A stretch of 64,000 nucleotides of DNA from Chryseobacterium sp. POL2 (GCF_011058315.1 NZ_CP049298.1:2170001-2234000), one strand, 5' to 3'. Positions 1 through 8,989 are shown, counted from the stretch's first letter. Translations and numbers: made by a program. Notes: generated by a model not told the origin, from the letters alone.

Positions 1-1740
1 TCGCTGTTAGACATTATTGATAAAACCGCCACGCCAATGGGTGGAAGACTGTTACGTCGCAGACTTATTTTGCCTTTAAAAAATATCGGCGATATCAACA
101 GACGTCTTAGTCTTATTGAGTTTTTAAACAAAGAAGATCATTTAAAATTCAGTATTGAAGAACTCTTGAAAGGCATCTCAGACTTGGATAGATTGGTTGG
201 TAAACTAGCTGCCGAAAAGATTTCACCGAAAGAATTAGGTCATCTAAGACAATCGATGATTAATATCCAGGAAATCAAATCGTTGCTACACAATTTCCCT
301 GACGCATTGGCTTGGATTGATCCGTTCCATAATTTGGAAGACCTCATCAACCTGATGAAGTTAGAGCTTAACGACGAGCTTCCTGTCAACATCAACAAAG
401 GGCATGTAATAAGAGAAAGCGTTTCGGAAGAACTGGATTATCTCCGTGGTTTACAAAGTAAAGGTCGCAGCTTCTTGGACGAGATGTGCGCTAGAGAAAT
501 AGAACGCACCGGAATTTCGAGTTTAAAAATTGATTTTAATAATGTCTTCGGTTATTATATCGAAGTGAGAAATACGCATAAAGACAAAGTTCCTGAAGAT
601 TGGATCAGAAAACAAACTTTAGTAAATGCCGAACGTTACATCACCGAAGAACTGAAAGAATATGAAAATCAAATTCTTGGCGCAGAAGAAAAAATATCGA
701 GCCTGGAATACCAACTTTATAAAGCACTTTGCGAAAAAGTCTTAATCTATATCGACCAAATACAAGATAATTCTAAACTAATTGCCGAACTGGACTGTGG
801 CGTAGGCTTGTCCAACCTAGCTATCGAGGACAATTATACAAAACCTGTTCTCAACGAAAGCTATTCTATCGACATCAAAGAAGGCCGCCATCCTATTATC
901 GAAAAATCTTTAGCCTTGGGCGAAAAATACATCCCGAATGATATTTTTCTTGATAAAGACTCGCAACAAATTATCATGGTAACCGGTCCCAACATGGCTG
1001 GTAAATCAGCAATTCTTCGTCAAACAGCGATTATATCTTTGCTCGCACAAATCGGGAGTTTTGTTCCCGCAAAACATGCTGAAATAGGAACTTTGGACAA
1101 AATTTTTACGCGGGTTGGTGCAACGGATAATATTTCTGCCGGCGAATCCACTTTCATGGTAGAAATGAACGAAGCCGCCAATATCCTCAACAATATATCC
1201 GACAGAAGTCTTATCCTTTTGGATGAGATCGGTCGCGGAACGTCTACCTACGACGGCGTATCGATTGCTTGGGCAATTGCAGAATATCTGCACCAACACC
1301 CAACGCAAGCCAAGACGCTTTTTGCGACGCATTATCACGAACTAAATGAAATGACATTGAGTTTTGAGCGCATCAAAAACTTCCATGTTTCGATACAAGA
1401 AAATAAAGGAAACATTATCTTTCTAAGAAAACTTGTTCCTGGCGGAAGTGAGCACAGCTTTGGTATACATGTTGCGAAATTGGCGGGAATGCCTGCAAAA
1501 GTTGTGAATCGCGCTAATGATATTCTTAAAACCCTAGAAGCCAATCGCACCTCATCTGACAACTCAAGCGAAAAGATAAAGCGCGTTACCGAAGAAAATA
1601 TGCAATTGTCTTTTTTTCAATTGGACGATCCTGTTTTGGAAAATATCCGCGAAGAACTTACGAAAATTGACATCAATACTTTAACGCCAATAGAAGCTTT
1701 GATGAAACTCAATTCAATTAAAAAAATGATTGGAGGCTAA
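1..1740 (+). CDS. mutS: DNA mismatch repair protein MutS (5' end outside window)
   Basis: Binds base mismatches and small loops and recruits MutL to start mismatch repair. The reading frame is open from base 1. The first residues (SLLDIIDKTATPMGGRLLRR) are the conserved MutS core-domain stretch, so the ATG at 37 is internal and the gene starts upstream of the window. The 579 residues seen cover the lever/clamp and ATPase domains. Walker A is GPNMAGKS near residue 329 of the visible part. Walker B/signature is LILLDEIGRGTSTYDG near 405, followed by the FATHYHEL switch. The C-terminus carries the helix-turn-helix dimerisation part (GIHVAKLAGMP and following). The next gene starts 28 bases downstream on the same strand, so co-transcription is possible. 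Identification is secure; only the N-terminus is missing. Confidence 0.97.
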   Translation, partial: SLLDIIDKTATPMGGRLLRRRLILPLKNIGDINRRLSLIEFLNKEDHLKFSIEELLKGISDLDRLVGKLAAEKISPKELGHLRQSMINIQEIKSLLHNFPDALAWIDPFHNLEDLINLMKLELNDELPVNINKGHVIRESVSEELDYLRGLQSKGRSFLDEMCAREIERTGISSLKIDFNNVFGYYIEVRNTHKDKVPEDWIRKQTLVNAERYITEELKEYENQILGAEEKISSLEYQLYKALCEKVLIYIDQIQDNSKLIAELDCGVGLSNLAIEDNYTKPVLNESYSIDIKEGRHPIIEKSLALGEKYIPNDIFLDKDSQQIIMVTGPNMAGKSAILRQTAIISLLAQIGSFVPAKHAEIGTLDKIFTRVGATDNISAGESTFMVEMNEAANILNNISDRSLILLDEIGRGTSTYDGVSIAWAIAEYLHQHPTQAKTLFATHYHELNEMTLSFERIKNFHVSIQENKGNIIFLRKLVPGGSEHSFGIHVAKLAGMPAKVVNRANDILKTLEANRTSSDNSSEKIKRVTEENMQLSFFQLDDPVLENIREELTKIDINTLTPIEALMKLNSIKKMIGG

Positions 1741-1768
1741 GTTATAATCAAATTTTATATATTTGATT

Positions 1769-2263
1769 ATGAAGTTTTTATTAGTCTTATTGTTAAGCTT
1801 TTCGAGTTTTCATTTATATTCTTCTCAAGTTCAGAAAGATGTTTCTTTGATTAACTATGAAGAACTCGAGAAACGTATTGAGCAAGAAAAAGACAAATTT
1901 TTGGTTCTTAATTTTTGGTCAACAACTTGTGGTCCTTGCGTTAAAGAACTGCCACATTTTGTAGCAATTAATAAAGAACTTAGAAAAAATTCTAATTTCA
2001 GAATGCTTCTCGTGAGTCTTGACAGAGCCGCTGACAAACAAAAAGTTATCAATTTTATCAAACAAAAAAACATCGAAGCCGACGTTGTTATTTTGGACGA
2101 TATTAAAAGAATGAACACCTGGATTCCGAGATTTCAAGAGGATTGGGAAGGCGAAATTCCAGTCACTTTATTTTATGATAAAGGACAGAAAGTATATTTC
2201 CACAATGGCGATTTTACATTGGAACAGCTTAAAAATACACTACAACAATTCTATAAGCTTTAA
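1769..2263 (+). CDS. Secreted thioredoxin-like (TlpA/ResA-type) protein
   Basis: A 164-residue exported thiol-disulfide oxidoreductase of the TlpA/ResA type. A hydrophobic signal sequence fills residues 1-20. The active-site CxxC is STTCGPC, with cysteines near 54 and 57, preceded by the usual FLVLNFW strand. The cis-proline region is near GEIPVTLF. I chose the ATG at 1769 because it begins directly with a signal peptide (MKFLLVLLL); a TTG at 1763 in frame only adds two residues. Likely role is reduction of periplasmic disulfides or c-type cytochrome maturation, but the partner is unknown. It is followed 9 bases later by another thioredoxin-fold gene, suggesting an operon. Confidence 0.85.
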   Translation: MKFLLVLLLSFSSFHLYSSQVQKDVSLINYEELEKRIEQEKDKFLVLNFWSTTCGPCVKELPHFVAINKELRKNSNFRMLLVSLDRAADKQKVINFIKQKNIEADVVILDDIKRMNTWIPRFQEDWEGEIPVTLFYDKGQKVYFHNGDFTLEQLKNTLQQFYKL

Positions 2264-2272
2264 TTTATTGTT

Positions 2273-2899
2273 ATGAAAAACTTATTATTTACCTTGTTAT
2301 TAAGCTTTTGTTTTGGCTTAGTTTTAAATGCACAAAACAATAATTCGATTGCGAAAAAAGGCTATCAAGTTGGTGATGTCGCAACAGATTTTAGTCTTAA
2401 AAATATTGATGGAAAAATGATTTCGCTTAAAGATTTTCCAGATGCTAAAGGCTTTATCGTCATCTTCACTTGCAACCATTGTCCGTATGCAAAAAAATAT
2501 GAAAATCGCATCAACGAACTGGATAAAATGTACAAAAGCAAAGGTTTTCCTGTGATCGCGATCAATCCGAATGATCCAGAAGTGCAACCAGAAGATAATT
2601 TTGACCAAATGAAAATTCGCGCCAAAGAAAAGAATTTTAGCTTTCCATATCTTCTTGATGAAGGACAAAAAATATATCCGCAATATGGTGCTACAAAAAC
2701 GCCACACGTCTTTTTACTACAAAAAGAAAACGGGAAAAATATTGTAAAATATATCGGTGCTATCGATAACAACTACGAAAATCCAAAAGAAGTTAGCGCG
2801 TTTTATGTGCAAGATGCTGTTGATGCTTTACTAAAAAATGAACCTATTAAAACGACAAAAACCGTAGCTATCGGATGTAGTATTAAGGTGAAGAAATAA
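2273..2899 (+). CDS. Secreted thioredoxin-fold/peroxiredoxin-like protein
   Basis: A 208-residue AhpC/TSA-Redoxin-type protein. Residues 1-20 form a signal peptide ending NAQ. The fold starts with the peroxiredoxin-like GDVATDFSLKNIDGK stretch. The redox motif is FTCNHCPYAKKYE, with cysteines near 67 and 70. The CNHCPYA form is typical of a family of thioredoxin-like proteins common in Bacteroidetes and cyanobacteria. The cis-proline is likely in the TKTPHVFLL stretch. It lies directly behind another exported thioredoxin-like gene. A strong terminator follows the stop codon. The physiological substrate cannot be deduced. Confidence 0.85.
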   Translation: MKNLLFTLLLSFCFGLVLNAQNNNSIAKKGYQVGDVATDFSLKNIDGKMISLKDFPDAKGFIVIFTCNHCPYAKKYENRINELDKMYKSKGFPVIAINPNDPEVQPEDNFDQMKIRAKEKNFSFPYLLDEGQKIYPQYGATKTPHVFLLQKENGKNIVKYIGAIDNNYENPKEVSAFYVQDAVDALLKNEPIKTTKTVAIGCSIKVKK

Positions 2900-2903
2900 A
2901 CAT

Positions 2904-2940
2904 AAAAAAGGCTTGAAGGAAATATCTTCAAGCCTTTTTT
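2904..2940. terminator. Bidirectional intrinsic terminator
   Basis: A perfect 9-bp stem (GGCTTGAAG/CTTCAAGCC) with a 7-base loop, flanked by six A on the left and six T on the right. It sits between convergent genes ending at 2899 (plus) and 2956 (minus), so it can serve both. Confidence 0.9.
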
Positions 2941-2955
2941 AGTTTGCCCAATGAT

Positions 2956-3288
2956 TTAGATCGGAATAAAAATAACCGCTGCTATTGCTGCAAGAGCAAT
3001 AAGTATGGTTGAAAGATAATCTGTTTTCTTTATTTCGTAGATTTCATTTCTTTCTATTTCTTTTTGTTCGCCATTGTTAAGTTTTCCGTAGATCTTGTCA
3101 GCATCTACTTTCAAAATTTGCATCTTTAGAGTTTTGGCATCTTTAGTTTTGATCGAATAGTTTTTATAAAGCTCTAATGTATTGTCATGCAAAGGCTTGT
3201 GCCCATCAACAACTCTTGTTTGACAAGAAGTTACCAACAACAACGTCAAAATTCCGATAAAGCTAAAGTATTTAGAAAGTGATTTCAT
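2956..3288 (-). CDS. Small lipoprotein with C-terminal membrane segment
   Basis: A 110-residue hypothetical protein. The N-terminus is a lipoprotein signal (LLLVTSC, cysteine near 22). The middle is a polar stretch, and the last ~20 residues (STILIALAAIAAVIFIPI) form a hydrophobic helix. The middle segment (KILKVDADKIYGKLNNGEQKEIERNEIYEIKK in outline) resembles the short SH3-like beta domains of Bacteroidetes lipoproteins that read 'G.L.(n)G....i..eI'. That resemblance is weak. No function assigned. The neighbour upstream on the same strand is another lipoprotein gene. Confidence 0.75.
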   Translation of the reverse strand: MKSLSKYFSFIGILTLLLVTSCQTRVVDGHKPLHDNTLELYKNYSIKTKDAKTLKMQILKVDADKIYGKLNNGEQKEIERNEIYEIKKTDYLSTILIALAAIAAVIFIPI

Positions 3289-3324
3289 TTTAAAATTTTT
3301 TCAAAAATAATAAATTAGTCTTAT

Positions 3325-4230
3325 TTAACGTCCAAAAGTATCATAATTATCTTCGGCATATTTGATAAAACGATTAAGAAGCGCCACATTTTCTTTTTCT
3401 AAGGGCGACAAATCATTATCTACATTATTAGAAACAGGGACATACCAATCTTGATAATTGAAAAACTGACGGTAGGTTTCTTTCTTAAATGAATAACCAT
3501 GTCGTGCAAATACAGCGTTTTTAATGATTTCCATGTCGAGTTTCTTCAAATTTTTCAAATCTTTTTCGGTAAGTTTTTCCTTGGACGCATTAACGGTGAA
3601 AATCGCATCGGACGCATAACGTTGCTTTTCCACATCATAAGTTATTTTTTTACCATTTTCGTCCTCGTAACTTCCTTTTCCCATTTTGGTTGTTGTCCAG
3701 TCAACAATATCCGAATTGTCTTTATCTAGCATAAAATTCGCGTTATAGACAAAGTCTTTTTTCAGAAGTCTCACCATTTTCTGAGGTGATTTTACCGCTT
3801 GCGTGTTGAAGGCTTTCCAATTACCAACCAAGCTATCTTTTCTCAATGTTACCTGAAAACGTCCGTCGGTCTTGTCATCTCCAGGTTCGTCTAGGACAAA
3901 TGTGTTGGCGTTTTCATTATAAACCCCACGAAAAGGGCGTTGATTGCCATTAACAACACTATAACCGTAGACACTGTCTTTAGTAATTTTGTTGAGTTTT
4001 ATGGAGAGCTTCTTTATCATATAATTATCCTTTACATGGTCTGCATTCGGATTATATTCTGTTTCAAAATCACCCGAGTAGATGCCATACAATTCTTTAT
4101 GAATCTCTGGAAGGGCAACCACAACAACTGAGTCTGTCTTTTTATCGTTTTCTTTAAGTTCATTATCTTTTTTGCACGATCCTAAAGCAAGCACTAACAC
4201 AGACATGCCAAGAATAAAATTAGTTTTCAT
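3325..4230 (-). CDS. YARHG-domain lipoprotein
   Basis: A 301-residue lipoprotein. The lipobox is LALGSC with cysteine 19, followed by KKDNELKEND. This charged stretch resembles the lipoprotein surface-export signals of Bacteroidetes, so display on the cell surface is possible. The C-terminal ~65 residues hold a YARHG domain: NAVFARHGYSF near residue 240, then the aromatic-rich FFNYQDWYVP and DLSPLEKENVALLNRF. YARHG domains are extracellular modules of unknown role. The N-terminal two thirds is a beta-rich region I do not recognise. DUF2306 and flavoprotein genes lie upstream on the same strand. Confidence 0.8.
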   Translation of the reverse strand: MKTNFILGMSVLVLALGSCKKDNELKENDKKTDSVVVVALPEIHKELYGIYSGDFETEYNPNADHVKDNYMIKKLSIKLNKITKDSVYGYSVVNGNQRPFRGVYNENANTFVLDEPGDDKTDGRFQVTLRKDSLVGNWKAFNTQAVKSPQKMVRLLKKDFVYNANFMLDKDNSDIVDWTTTKMGKGSYEDENGKKITYDVEKQRYASDAIFTVNASKEKLTEKDLKNLKKLDMEIIKNAVFARHGYSFKKETYRQFFNYQDWYVPVSNNVDNDLSPLEKENVALLNRFIKYAEDNYDTFGR

Positions 4231-4237
4231 ATTATTA

Positions 4238-4873
4238 TTATTTTTTATTTTTTAAAATTAAATATTCTACAAACAAAATATTAGGAATCCAACCCAACCA
4301 AGCAATAACTTGATAAACATCCATAGGATTGGGATGAAATAAATATACTAAAATAACTTTCCACAAACGTAAAGTCACTGCCGAAAAACACAACGCATAA
4401 CTTCGCCACATCCAATGCCTATGATTCATGATATTTCGGTTTCTTACTTCTTGGTAAGCTCTGTACGTCGAATAAAACCAAAGCAATCCCAATATCACAA
4501 AAGATATCTTGGCAGGAATTCCGCCATTAGCAAAGAAAGCCATGTAAATTCCTGATATTGATGAAAAAACCAAAGTCAAAATCACATAAACTCTTCCCGA
4601 CCAACGATGAATTTTTTTTAAACTTTTATTAAAAAACAAAGCGATAAAACCCGCCACCAACACAAATATACTCGTGTAAACATGGATGTGAAAAATCGTC
4701 AAATACTCGGGTCTTTCCTCAACTTCGGTTTGTTTGATTGCTAAAAAATTGGCGGTAGAGTCCAACGGAACATAAAACAAAGTTATCCGCAACATCAATA
4801 CAAAAAAATAGGTGAACGCTAAAAATATTAAGCCTTTAAAAATCTTATGTTGTATGTTTTTGCTAATCAGCAT
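4238..4873 (-). CDS. DUF2306 family membrane protein
   Basis: A 211-residue integral membrane protein. Hydrophobic segments lie near residues 12-32, 62-82, 93-113, 122-138 and 180-200. The conserved DUF2306 features are visible: a histidine in the first loops (FHIHVY), KKIHRWSGRVYV, and MNHRHWMWRSYALCFSAVTLR. Function of the family is unknown; the conserved histidines suggest haem or metal binding. I chose the ATG at 4873 because it lies one base after the stop of the upstream flavoprotein gene (4875). A longer start at 4900 would overlap that gene by 26 bases. Confidence 0.8.
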   Translation of the reverse strand: MLISKNIQHKIFKGLIFLAFTYFFVLMLRITLFYVPLDSTANFLAIKQTEVEERPEYLTIFHIHVYTSIFVLVAGFIALFFNKSLKKIHRWSGRVYVILTLVFSSISGIYMAFFANGGIPAKISFVILGLLWFYSTYRAYQEVRNRNIMNHRHWMWRSYALCFSAVTLRLWKVILVYLFHPNPMDVYQVIAWLGWIPNILFVEYLILKNKK

Positions 4874-4874
4874 T

Positions 4875-6077
4875 TTATTTAGAATTAAGTTCCTGCGCAA
4901 TGAGCCAAGCTTCGCTCCAACAAGCTTGAAAATTGAATCCTCCCGTTATCGCATCAATATTGAGAACTTCTCCAGCCAAATAAAAGTTAGGAACAATTTT
5001 ACTTTCCATCGTTTTAAAATTGATTTCTTTAAGATCCACTCCACCCGCAGTGACAAACTCGTCTTTGAAGGTGCTTTTTCCATCCACGTTTAATTTCAAT
5101 TGACAAAGATTTTCTAACAAAACCAGCATTTCTTTCTTGCTGACATTGGCGATATGTTTTTCTGAATCGATTTTAGAAAATGTCAACAGGCTATTCCAAA
5201 AGCGATTGGTCACATTAAAAATCTTGCTTTGACCAATGCTTTTCTTTGGATTGTTTTCTTTAAAATTTACAAAATCTTCCTCCGCGTCTTCTATAGATTT
5301 GGAAATGAAATTAATGAAAATCTCAAATTTATAGCCTACTTCAGCCAACTTTCTAGCACCCCAGGCGGAAAGCTTGAGAACCGCTGGTCCACTAAGTCCC
5401 CAATGTGTGATGAGCAAAGGTCCACTTTCTCCAAGTTTTAGTTTTGGGATATTGACTTCTGCCCACTCAAAGCTTGTTCCTGGATGTTCGCTAAGCAAAG
5501 GATGTTTGATATTGAAGGTAAATAATGAGGGTACAAGGCTTACGATTTTATGTCCCAATTGCTCGACCAATTTCAGAGATTTTGGTGCGCTTCCCGTAGC
5601 GAAAACAACATAATCTGCCGTATATGTTCCCGTTTTTGTTGTGATGACAAAAACCTCACCTTCTTTTTCGATGCTAACAACGGTTGTTTGTGTAATAACT
5701 TCAACATTATTTTTTTCTGTTTCAGAAGTTAGTGTATCAATAATACTTTGCGATTGATTGCTTACTGGAAAAACACGGTTATCATTTTCGATTTTAAGTT
5801 CTACGCCGCGTTGCTCGAACCAATCCATCGTATCGCCTGGCTGAAACTTGCTGAAAACACTTCGGAGTTCTTTCTCGCCCCTTGGATAAAATTTCACCAA
5901 GTCACTAGGGTCAAAACAAGCATGTGTCACATTGCAACGTCCACCTCCAGAAATTTTAACTTTCTGAAGAACGTCTTTATTCTGCTCCAAAATACGGATG
6001 TTGTATTTATTTTTATCCAAATTGGCAGCGCAAAAAAATCCTGCTGCACCACCTCCAATGATTATGACTTGCTTCAT
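4875..6077 (-). CDS. NAD(P)/FAD-dependent oxidoreductase, HI0933/YhiN family
   Basis: A 400-residue flavoprotein. The N-terminus is the FAD-binding Rossmann motif IIIGGGAAGFFCA (residues 5-17), followed by the family-specific SGGGRCNVTHAC stretch. The C-terminus ends with the second FAD-contact motif FYLAGEVLNIDAITGGFNFQ, typical of HI0933/YhiN (BaiN-like) proteins. Substrate is unknown. The start is placed at 6077 (MKQVIIIGGG); the frame is open further upstream, but that extension does not match the family and runs towards a repeat element. Translation is probably coupled to the downstream DUF2306 gene (1-base gap). Confidence 0.88.
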   Translation of the reverse strand: MKQVIIIGGGAAGFFCAANLDKNKYNIRILEQNKDVLQKVKISGGGRCNVTHACFDPSDLVKFYPRGEKELRSVFSKFQPGDTMDWFEQRGVELKIENDNRVFPVSNQSQSIIDTLTSETEKNNVEVITQTTVVSIEKEGEVFVITTKTGTYTADYVVFATGSAPKSLKLVEQLGHKIVSLVPSLFTFNIKHPLLSEHPGTSFEWAEVNIPKLKLGESGPLLITHWGLSGPAVLKLSAWGARKLAEVGYKFEIFINFISKSIEDAEEDFVNFKENNPKKSIGQSKIFNVTNRFWNSLLTFSKIDSEKHIANVSKKEMLVLLENLCQLKLNVDGKSTFKDEFVTAGGVDLKEINFKTMESKIVPNFYLAGEVLNIDAITGGFNFQACWSEAWLIAQELNSK

Positions 6078-6175
6078 CAACCTTATGCTATAGATTCCAA
6101 TTTTCAAAAGTACGATTTTTATAAACCATCTTTTTGACCTAATTTTGAAATCTGAAAATAAATGCAATAGGGATG

Positions 6176-6250
6176 GAAGCGGCATCCTTTTTCTAATGAG
6201 GAGGCGGAGCGGAGCCGAAGCCCCGAGTGGAAAAAGATACAGCGGACAGC
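6176..6250 (+). repeat. Structured intergenic repeat element, copy 1
   Basis: Shares the conserved edges GAAGCGGCATCCTTTT (left) and AAAAGATA-[C/T]-AGCGGA-[C/A]-AGC (right) with the element at 21229-21280. The centre differs: here a long GC-rich insert closed by the stem CTTTTTC/GAAAAAG. Immediately downstream CCGAC and GTTGG (6251-6266) can form a small second hairpin. It lies 57 bases before the thioesterase ATG in a GC-rich stretch unlike the surrounding AT-rich DNA. I have seen this type of 'GAAGCGGCATCC...AAAAGATA.AGCGGA' block in flavobacterial intergenic regions. Whether it is a structured RNA, a repetitive extragenic element or part of a 5' UTR is open. Confidence 0.7.
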
Positions 6251-6306
6251 CCGACCCGAGTGTTGGCCTATGGCGGCGGCGAGGGAATTGCCCAAAAAAA
6301 CAAACA

Positions 6307-6804
6307 ATGGAAAAATTCTTTTATAAATTCGATGTCCGTTGGGGCGACATCGATGCGAACCGACATCTCGCAAACTCATCGTACATGGCCTATTGTGCAC
6401 AAGCAAGAATGGCTTTTATGAACAAGGAGAAAATGGGTCTTGGACAGCTTAATCGTTGGGGTGTTGGACCTGTAATTTTGCACGAAAGATTTTCGTTTTT
6501 TAAGGAAATCTATGCCGATCAACAAGTCTATGTCAGTGTGGAAATTGCTGGAAGCTCAGAAGATGCATCCATCTATCAGTTTGTGCATAACTTCTATCTG
6601 CCAGATGGAACCCATTGTGCTGTTGCTGAAGCGACGGGCGTTTGGATTGATATGATGTTACGCAAAACCACAACGCCTCCAGATGATGTTGTGATGGCTT
6701 TGGACAAATATAAAACGCCTGAAACTAAGCTCTTGACAAGAGAAGATATTAAATCTCTACCTTTCCGACCTGGAAATATAGATCCAGAAATTTTTAGTAT
6801 TTAA
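6307..6804 (+). CDS. Acyl-CoA thioesterase (hotdog fold, 4HBT type)
   Basis: A 165-residue single hotdog-domain protein, the usual length for this family. The catalytic-loop motif is VRWGDIDANRHLANSSYMAYC (residues 10-30), matching the acidic '.D.D..gH..N..Y' signature of 4HBT thioesterases. It likely hydrolyses an acyl-CoA or acyl-ACP; the chain preference cannot be read. I chose the ATG at 6307 because the hotdog domain starts there; the frame upstream runs through the GC-rich repeat element. thiL follows 4 bases after the stop, so the two are probably co-transcribed. Confidence 0.82.
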   Translation: MEKFFYKFDVRWGDIDANRHLANSSYMAYCAQARMAFMNKEKMGLGQLNRWGVGPVILHERFSFFKEIYADQQVYVSVEIAGSSEDASIYQFVHNFYLPDGTHCAVAEATGVWIDMMLRKTTTPPDDVVMALDKYKTPETKLLTREDIKSLPFRPGNIDPEIFSI

Positions 6805-6808
6805 AATT

Positions 6809-7870
6809 ATGTTTGAAGATAAATCTCAAGAATTAACGCCCATTTCTAAATTGGGAGAATTCGGTTTGATAAAACACCTTACCGAGCATTTTCCGTTAGG
6901 AAATCCTAGCTCAGAATTAGGCGTTGGCGATGACGCTGCCGTTATAAATCCTGATGGAAAAAAACTCGTTGTTTCCACGGATGTTTTGGCAGAAGGTGTG
7001 CATTTTAACCTCGGCTACGTCCCGTTAAAACATTTGGGTTACAAAGCTGTTGTGGTTAACTTAAGCGACATTGCCGCCATGAATGCCACTCCAACACAGA
7101 TTTTGGTTTCTTTGGCGATTTCTAATCGTTTTCCTGTGGAAGCTTTGGAAGAAATATATGCAGGAATTCAACTGGCGTGTCAACATTACAAAGTTGATTT
7201 GGTTGGTGGCGATACGACAAGTTCTAATGCTGGTTTGGTAATGAGTATAACAGCTGTTGGTATTGAAGATTCTGAAAAGATTATAAAAAGAAATGGAGCA
7301 AAAGCTAATGATCTTCTTGTGGTTTCTGGCGACTTAGGTGGGGCTTATCTTGGACTTCAAATTTTGGAGAGAGAACATGCTGTCTATTTAGCAAATCCAA
7401 ATATGCAACCCGAAATGGAGGGCTACGACTATATTCTTGAACGTCAACTAAAACCTAAAGCGCGTACCGATGTTAAAGCAACTTTGACAGAATTAGGCAT
7501 TCTGCCAACATCTATGATAGACATTTCGGATGGTTTGGCATCGGAGATTTTACATTTGTCCGACCAATCGAAAGTTGGTTTCAGAGTTTATGAGGAAAAA
7601 ATACCCTTGGATAATTTGACAATAAGTACCGCTGACGAACTTAATCTAAATCCTGCAATGGCTGCTCTTAACGGTGGTGAAGATTACGAATTGTTGTTCA
7701 CAATTTCGCCTAATGATTTTGATAAAATTGTTGGTCATCCCGATTTCAGCGTTATCGGGCATGCGACCGATCTTAATGAAGGCAACTTCCTAGTCGCACG
7801 CGGTTCCAACCAATTGGTGCCGTTGAGTGCCCAAGGCTGGGATGCTTTTTTGAATAAAAATAAAGAATAA
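6809..7870 (+). CDS. thiL: Thiamine-monophosphate kinase
   Basis: Phosphorylates thiamine monophosphate to thiamine diphosphate, the last step of cofactor synthesis. The 353 residues fit the AIR-synthase/PurM-like ATP-binding fold. Visible motifs: FGLIKHLTEHF at the N-terminus, VGDDAAVI (glycine-rich, Mg-ATP), STDVLAEGVHF, NLSDIAAM, the VGGDTTSS stretch and DISDGLASEI. The C-terminal GGEDYELLFT motif is diagnostic for ThiL. No thiamine riboswitch is recognisable upstream and no other thi genes lie in the window. An intrinsic terminator follows. Confidence 0.95.
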   Translation: MFEDKSQELTPISKLGEFGLIKHLTEHFPLGNPSSELGVGDDAAVINPDGKKLVVSTDVLAEGVHFNLGYVPLKHLGYKAVVVNLSDIAAMNATPTQILVSLAISNRFPVEALEEIYAGIQLACQHYKVDLVGGDTTSSNAGLVMSITAVGIEDSEKIIKRNGAKANDLLVVSGDLGGAYLGLQILEREHAVYLANPNMQPEMEGYDYILERQLKPKARTDVKATLTELGILPTSMIDISDGLASEILHLSDQSKVGFRVYEEKIPLDNLTISTADELNLNPAMAALNGGEDYELLFTISPNDFDKIVGHPDFSVIGHATDLNEGNFLVARGSNQLVPLSAQGWDAFLNKNKE

Positions 7871-7873
7871 GAC

Positions 7874-7896
7874 AAAGACCTCGCACGAGGTCTTTT
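7874..7896. terminator. Bidirectional terminator after thiL
   Basis: Stem AAGACCTCG/CGAGGTCTT with a 2-base loop (CA), followed by TTTTATTTTTT on the plus strand. It sits between convergent thiL and the glycosyltransferase gene and overlaps the latter's stop codon. Confidence 0.85.
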
Positions 7897-8989
7897 ATTT
7901 TTTGTGAATCGCTTGTTCTAGAACTTTAATAATCTTTTGCTCTTCATGTTCCCAAGAAAGCTCTTGTGCAGCTTTGTCCAGATTTTTTTTATAAAAAATT
8001 TTCCCTTTATTTAAAACCAAATTTATTTTTTCGGCTAAATGTTTGGGATCGTGATTTTCGATTGTTTCGCCGACTTGATAGCCTAGGGCAATCTTTTTTA
8101 GTTCTGGAAAATCAGAAACAACAACAGGAACTTTTGCCTGAATGTAATCTGAAATTTTATTAGGAAGCGAATAGTAATAACTTAAGCCCTTATTCTCTTC
8201 GATGCTTAAGCCAACATCAGCCGTTGGGGTAATTTTGCGTAAATCCGAAGGATATAACTTTCCTAAAAATTCGACTTTATCCAAAACATCATACTGCTTT
8301 GCAATGGCACGAAATTCTGCTTCCATTGGACCACCTCCAGCGATTTTTAGAACGGCATTTTCCACATATTGCATTGCCATAATGGCTTTATCAATACCTC
8401 GTGAATAATTGAGCCAACCTTGATACAAAATAATTTTTTGAGATTTGGATTCTTGTTGCTCTCTATATTGTTGTCGTGGTAAATTCCGCACAACCATCGG
8501 TCTTGCGATGTCATATTCTTTTACAAACCAATCGGCGTAAGAATCGCTCGCAGTAATTATATTGTTGAGCTTAGGGAAATAATTTCGTTCGACCCATTTC
8601 CAAATTTTTTGAGAAATTTTTCCTTGTACAGAAGGCATTTCGCTAAACATTTCGTGGCTGTCGAAAACCAAAGGAATATTAAGCTGTTCTGCGATCTTGA
8701 AATTCGGGATTAATGTTTCTAAATCATTAGAATACAAAACGGAATTTTTGTCAGTTCTTTTCTTTAATTCTTTATAAAGTTTGAACATAAATTCTGGATA
8801 AGCGAATTTTAAACTTTTAGAAGTCAAAGAAATGCGTGTTATTGGATAATGGCGCTGCATCTCTAGCGCACCGCCCCAATTGTTGCCAATAAGTTCCACA
8901 TCGTAACCTTGATCGATAAGTGTTTGACAAGTTTTTTCAACCCGTTGGTCTGTAAAAAGATTACTAAAAACACTAACAATTACGCGCAT
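7895..8989 (-). CDS. Glycosyltransferase, GT4-type
   Basis: A 364-residue GT-B-fold enzyme. The N-terminal Rossmann-like half contains DQRVEKTCQTL and VFDSHEMFSEMP. The C-terminal half has the donor-binding elements KIILYQGWLNYSRGID, LKIAGGGPME and GLSYYYSLPNKISDYIQAKVPVV, the last being the typical loop that contacts the nucleotide-sugar. Such enzymes transfer a sugar to a lipid, polysaccharide or small acceptor; the substrate is not evident because no other glycan genes adjoin. Its start codon overlaps the stop of a small membrane-protein gene (TAATG), so translation is probably coupled. Confidence 0.85.
   Translation of the reverse strand: MRVIVSVFSNLFTDQRVEKTCQTLIDQGYDVELIGNNWGGALEMQRHYPITRISLTSKSLKFAYPEFMFKLYKELKKRTDKNSVLYSNDLETLIPNFKIAEQLNIPLVFDSHEMFSEMPSVQGKISQKIWKWVERNYFPKLNNIITASDSYADWFVKEYDIARPMVVRNLPRQQYREQQESKSQKIILYQGWLNYSRGIDKAIMAMQYVENAVLKIAGGGPMEAEFRAIAKQYDVLDKVEFLGKLYPSDLRKITPTADVGLSIEENKGLSYYYSLPNKISDYIQAKVPVVVSDFPELKKIALGYQVGETIENHDPKHLAEKINLVLNKGKIFYKKNLDKAAQELSWEHEEQKIIKVLEQAIHKK

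Noticed and set aside
6700-6810. Thiamine riboswitch upstream of thiL
   Set aside because: The preceding gene ends 4 bases before thiL and no TPP-box sequence is visible.
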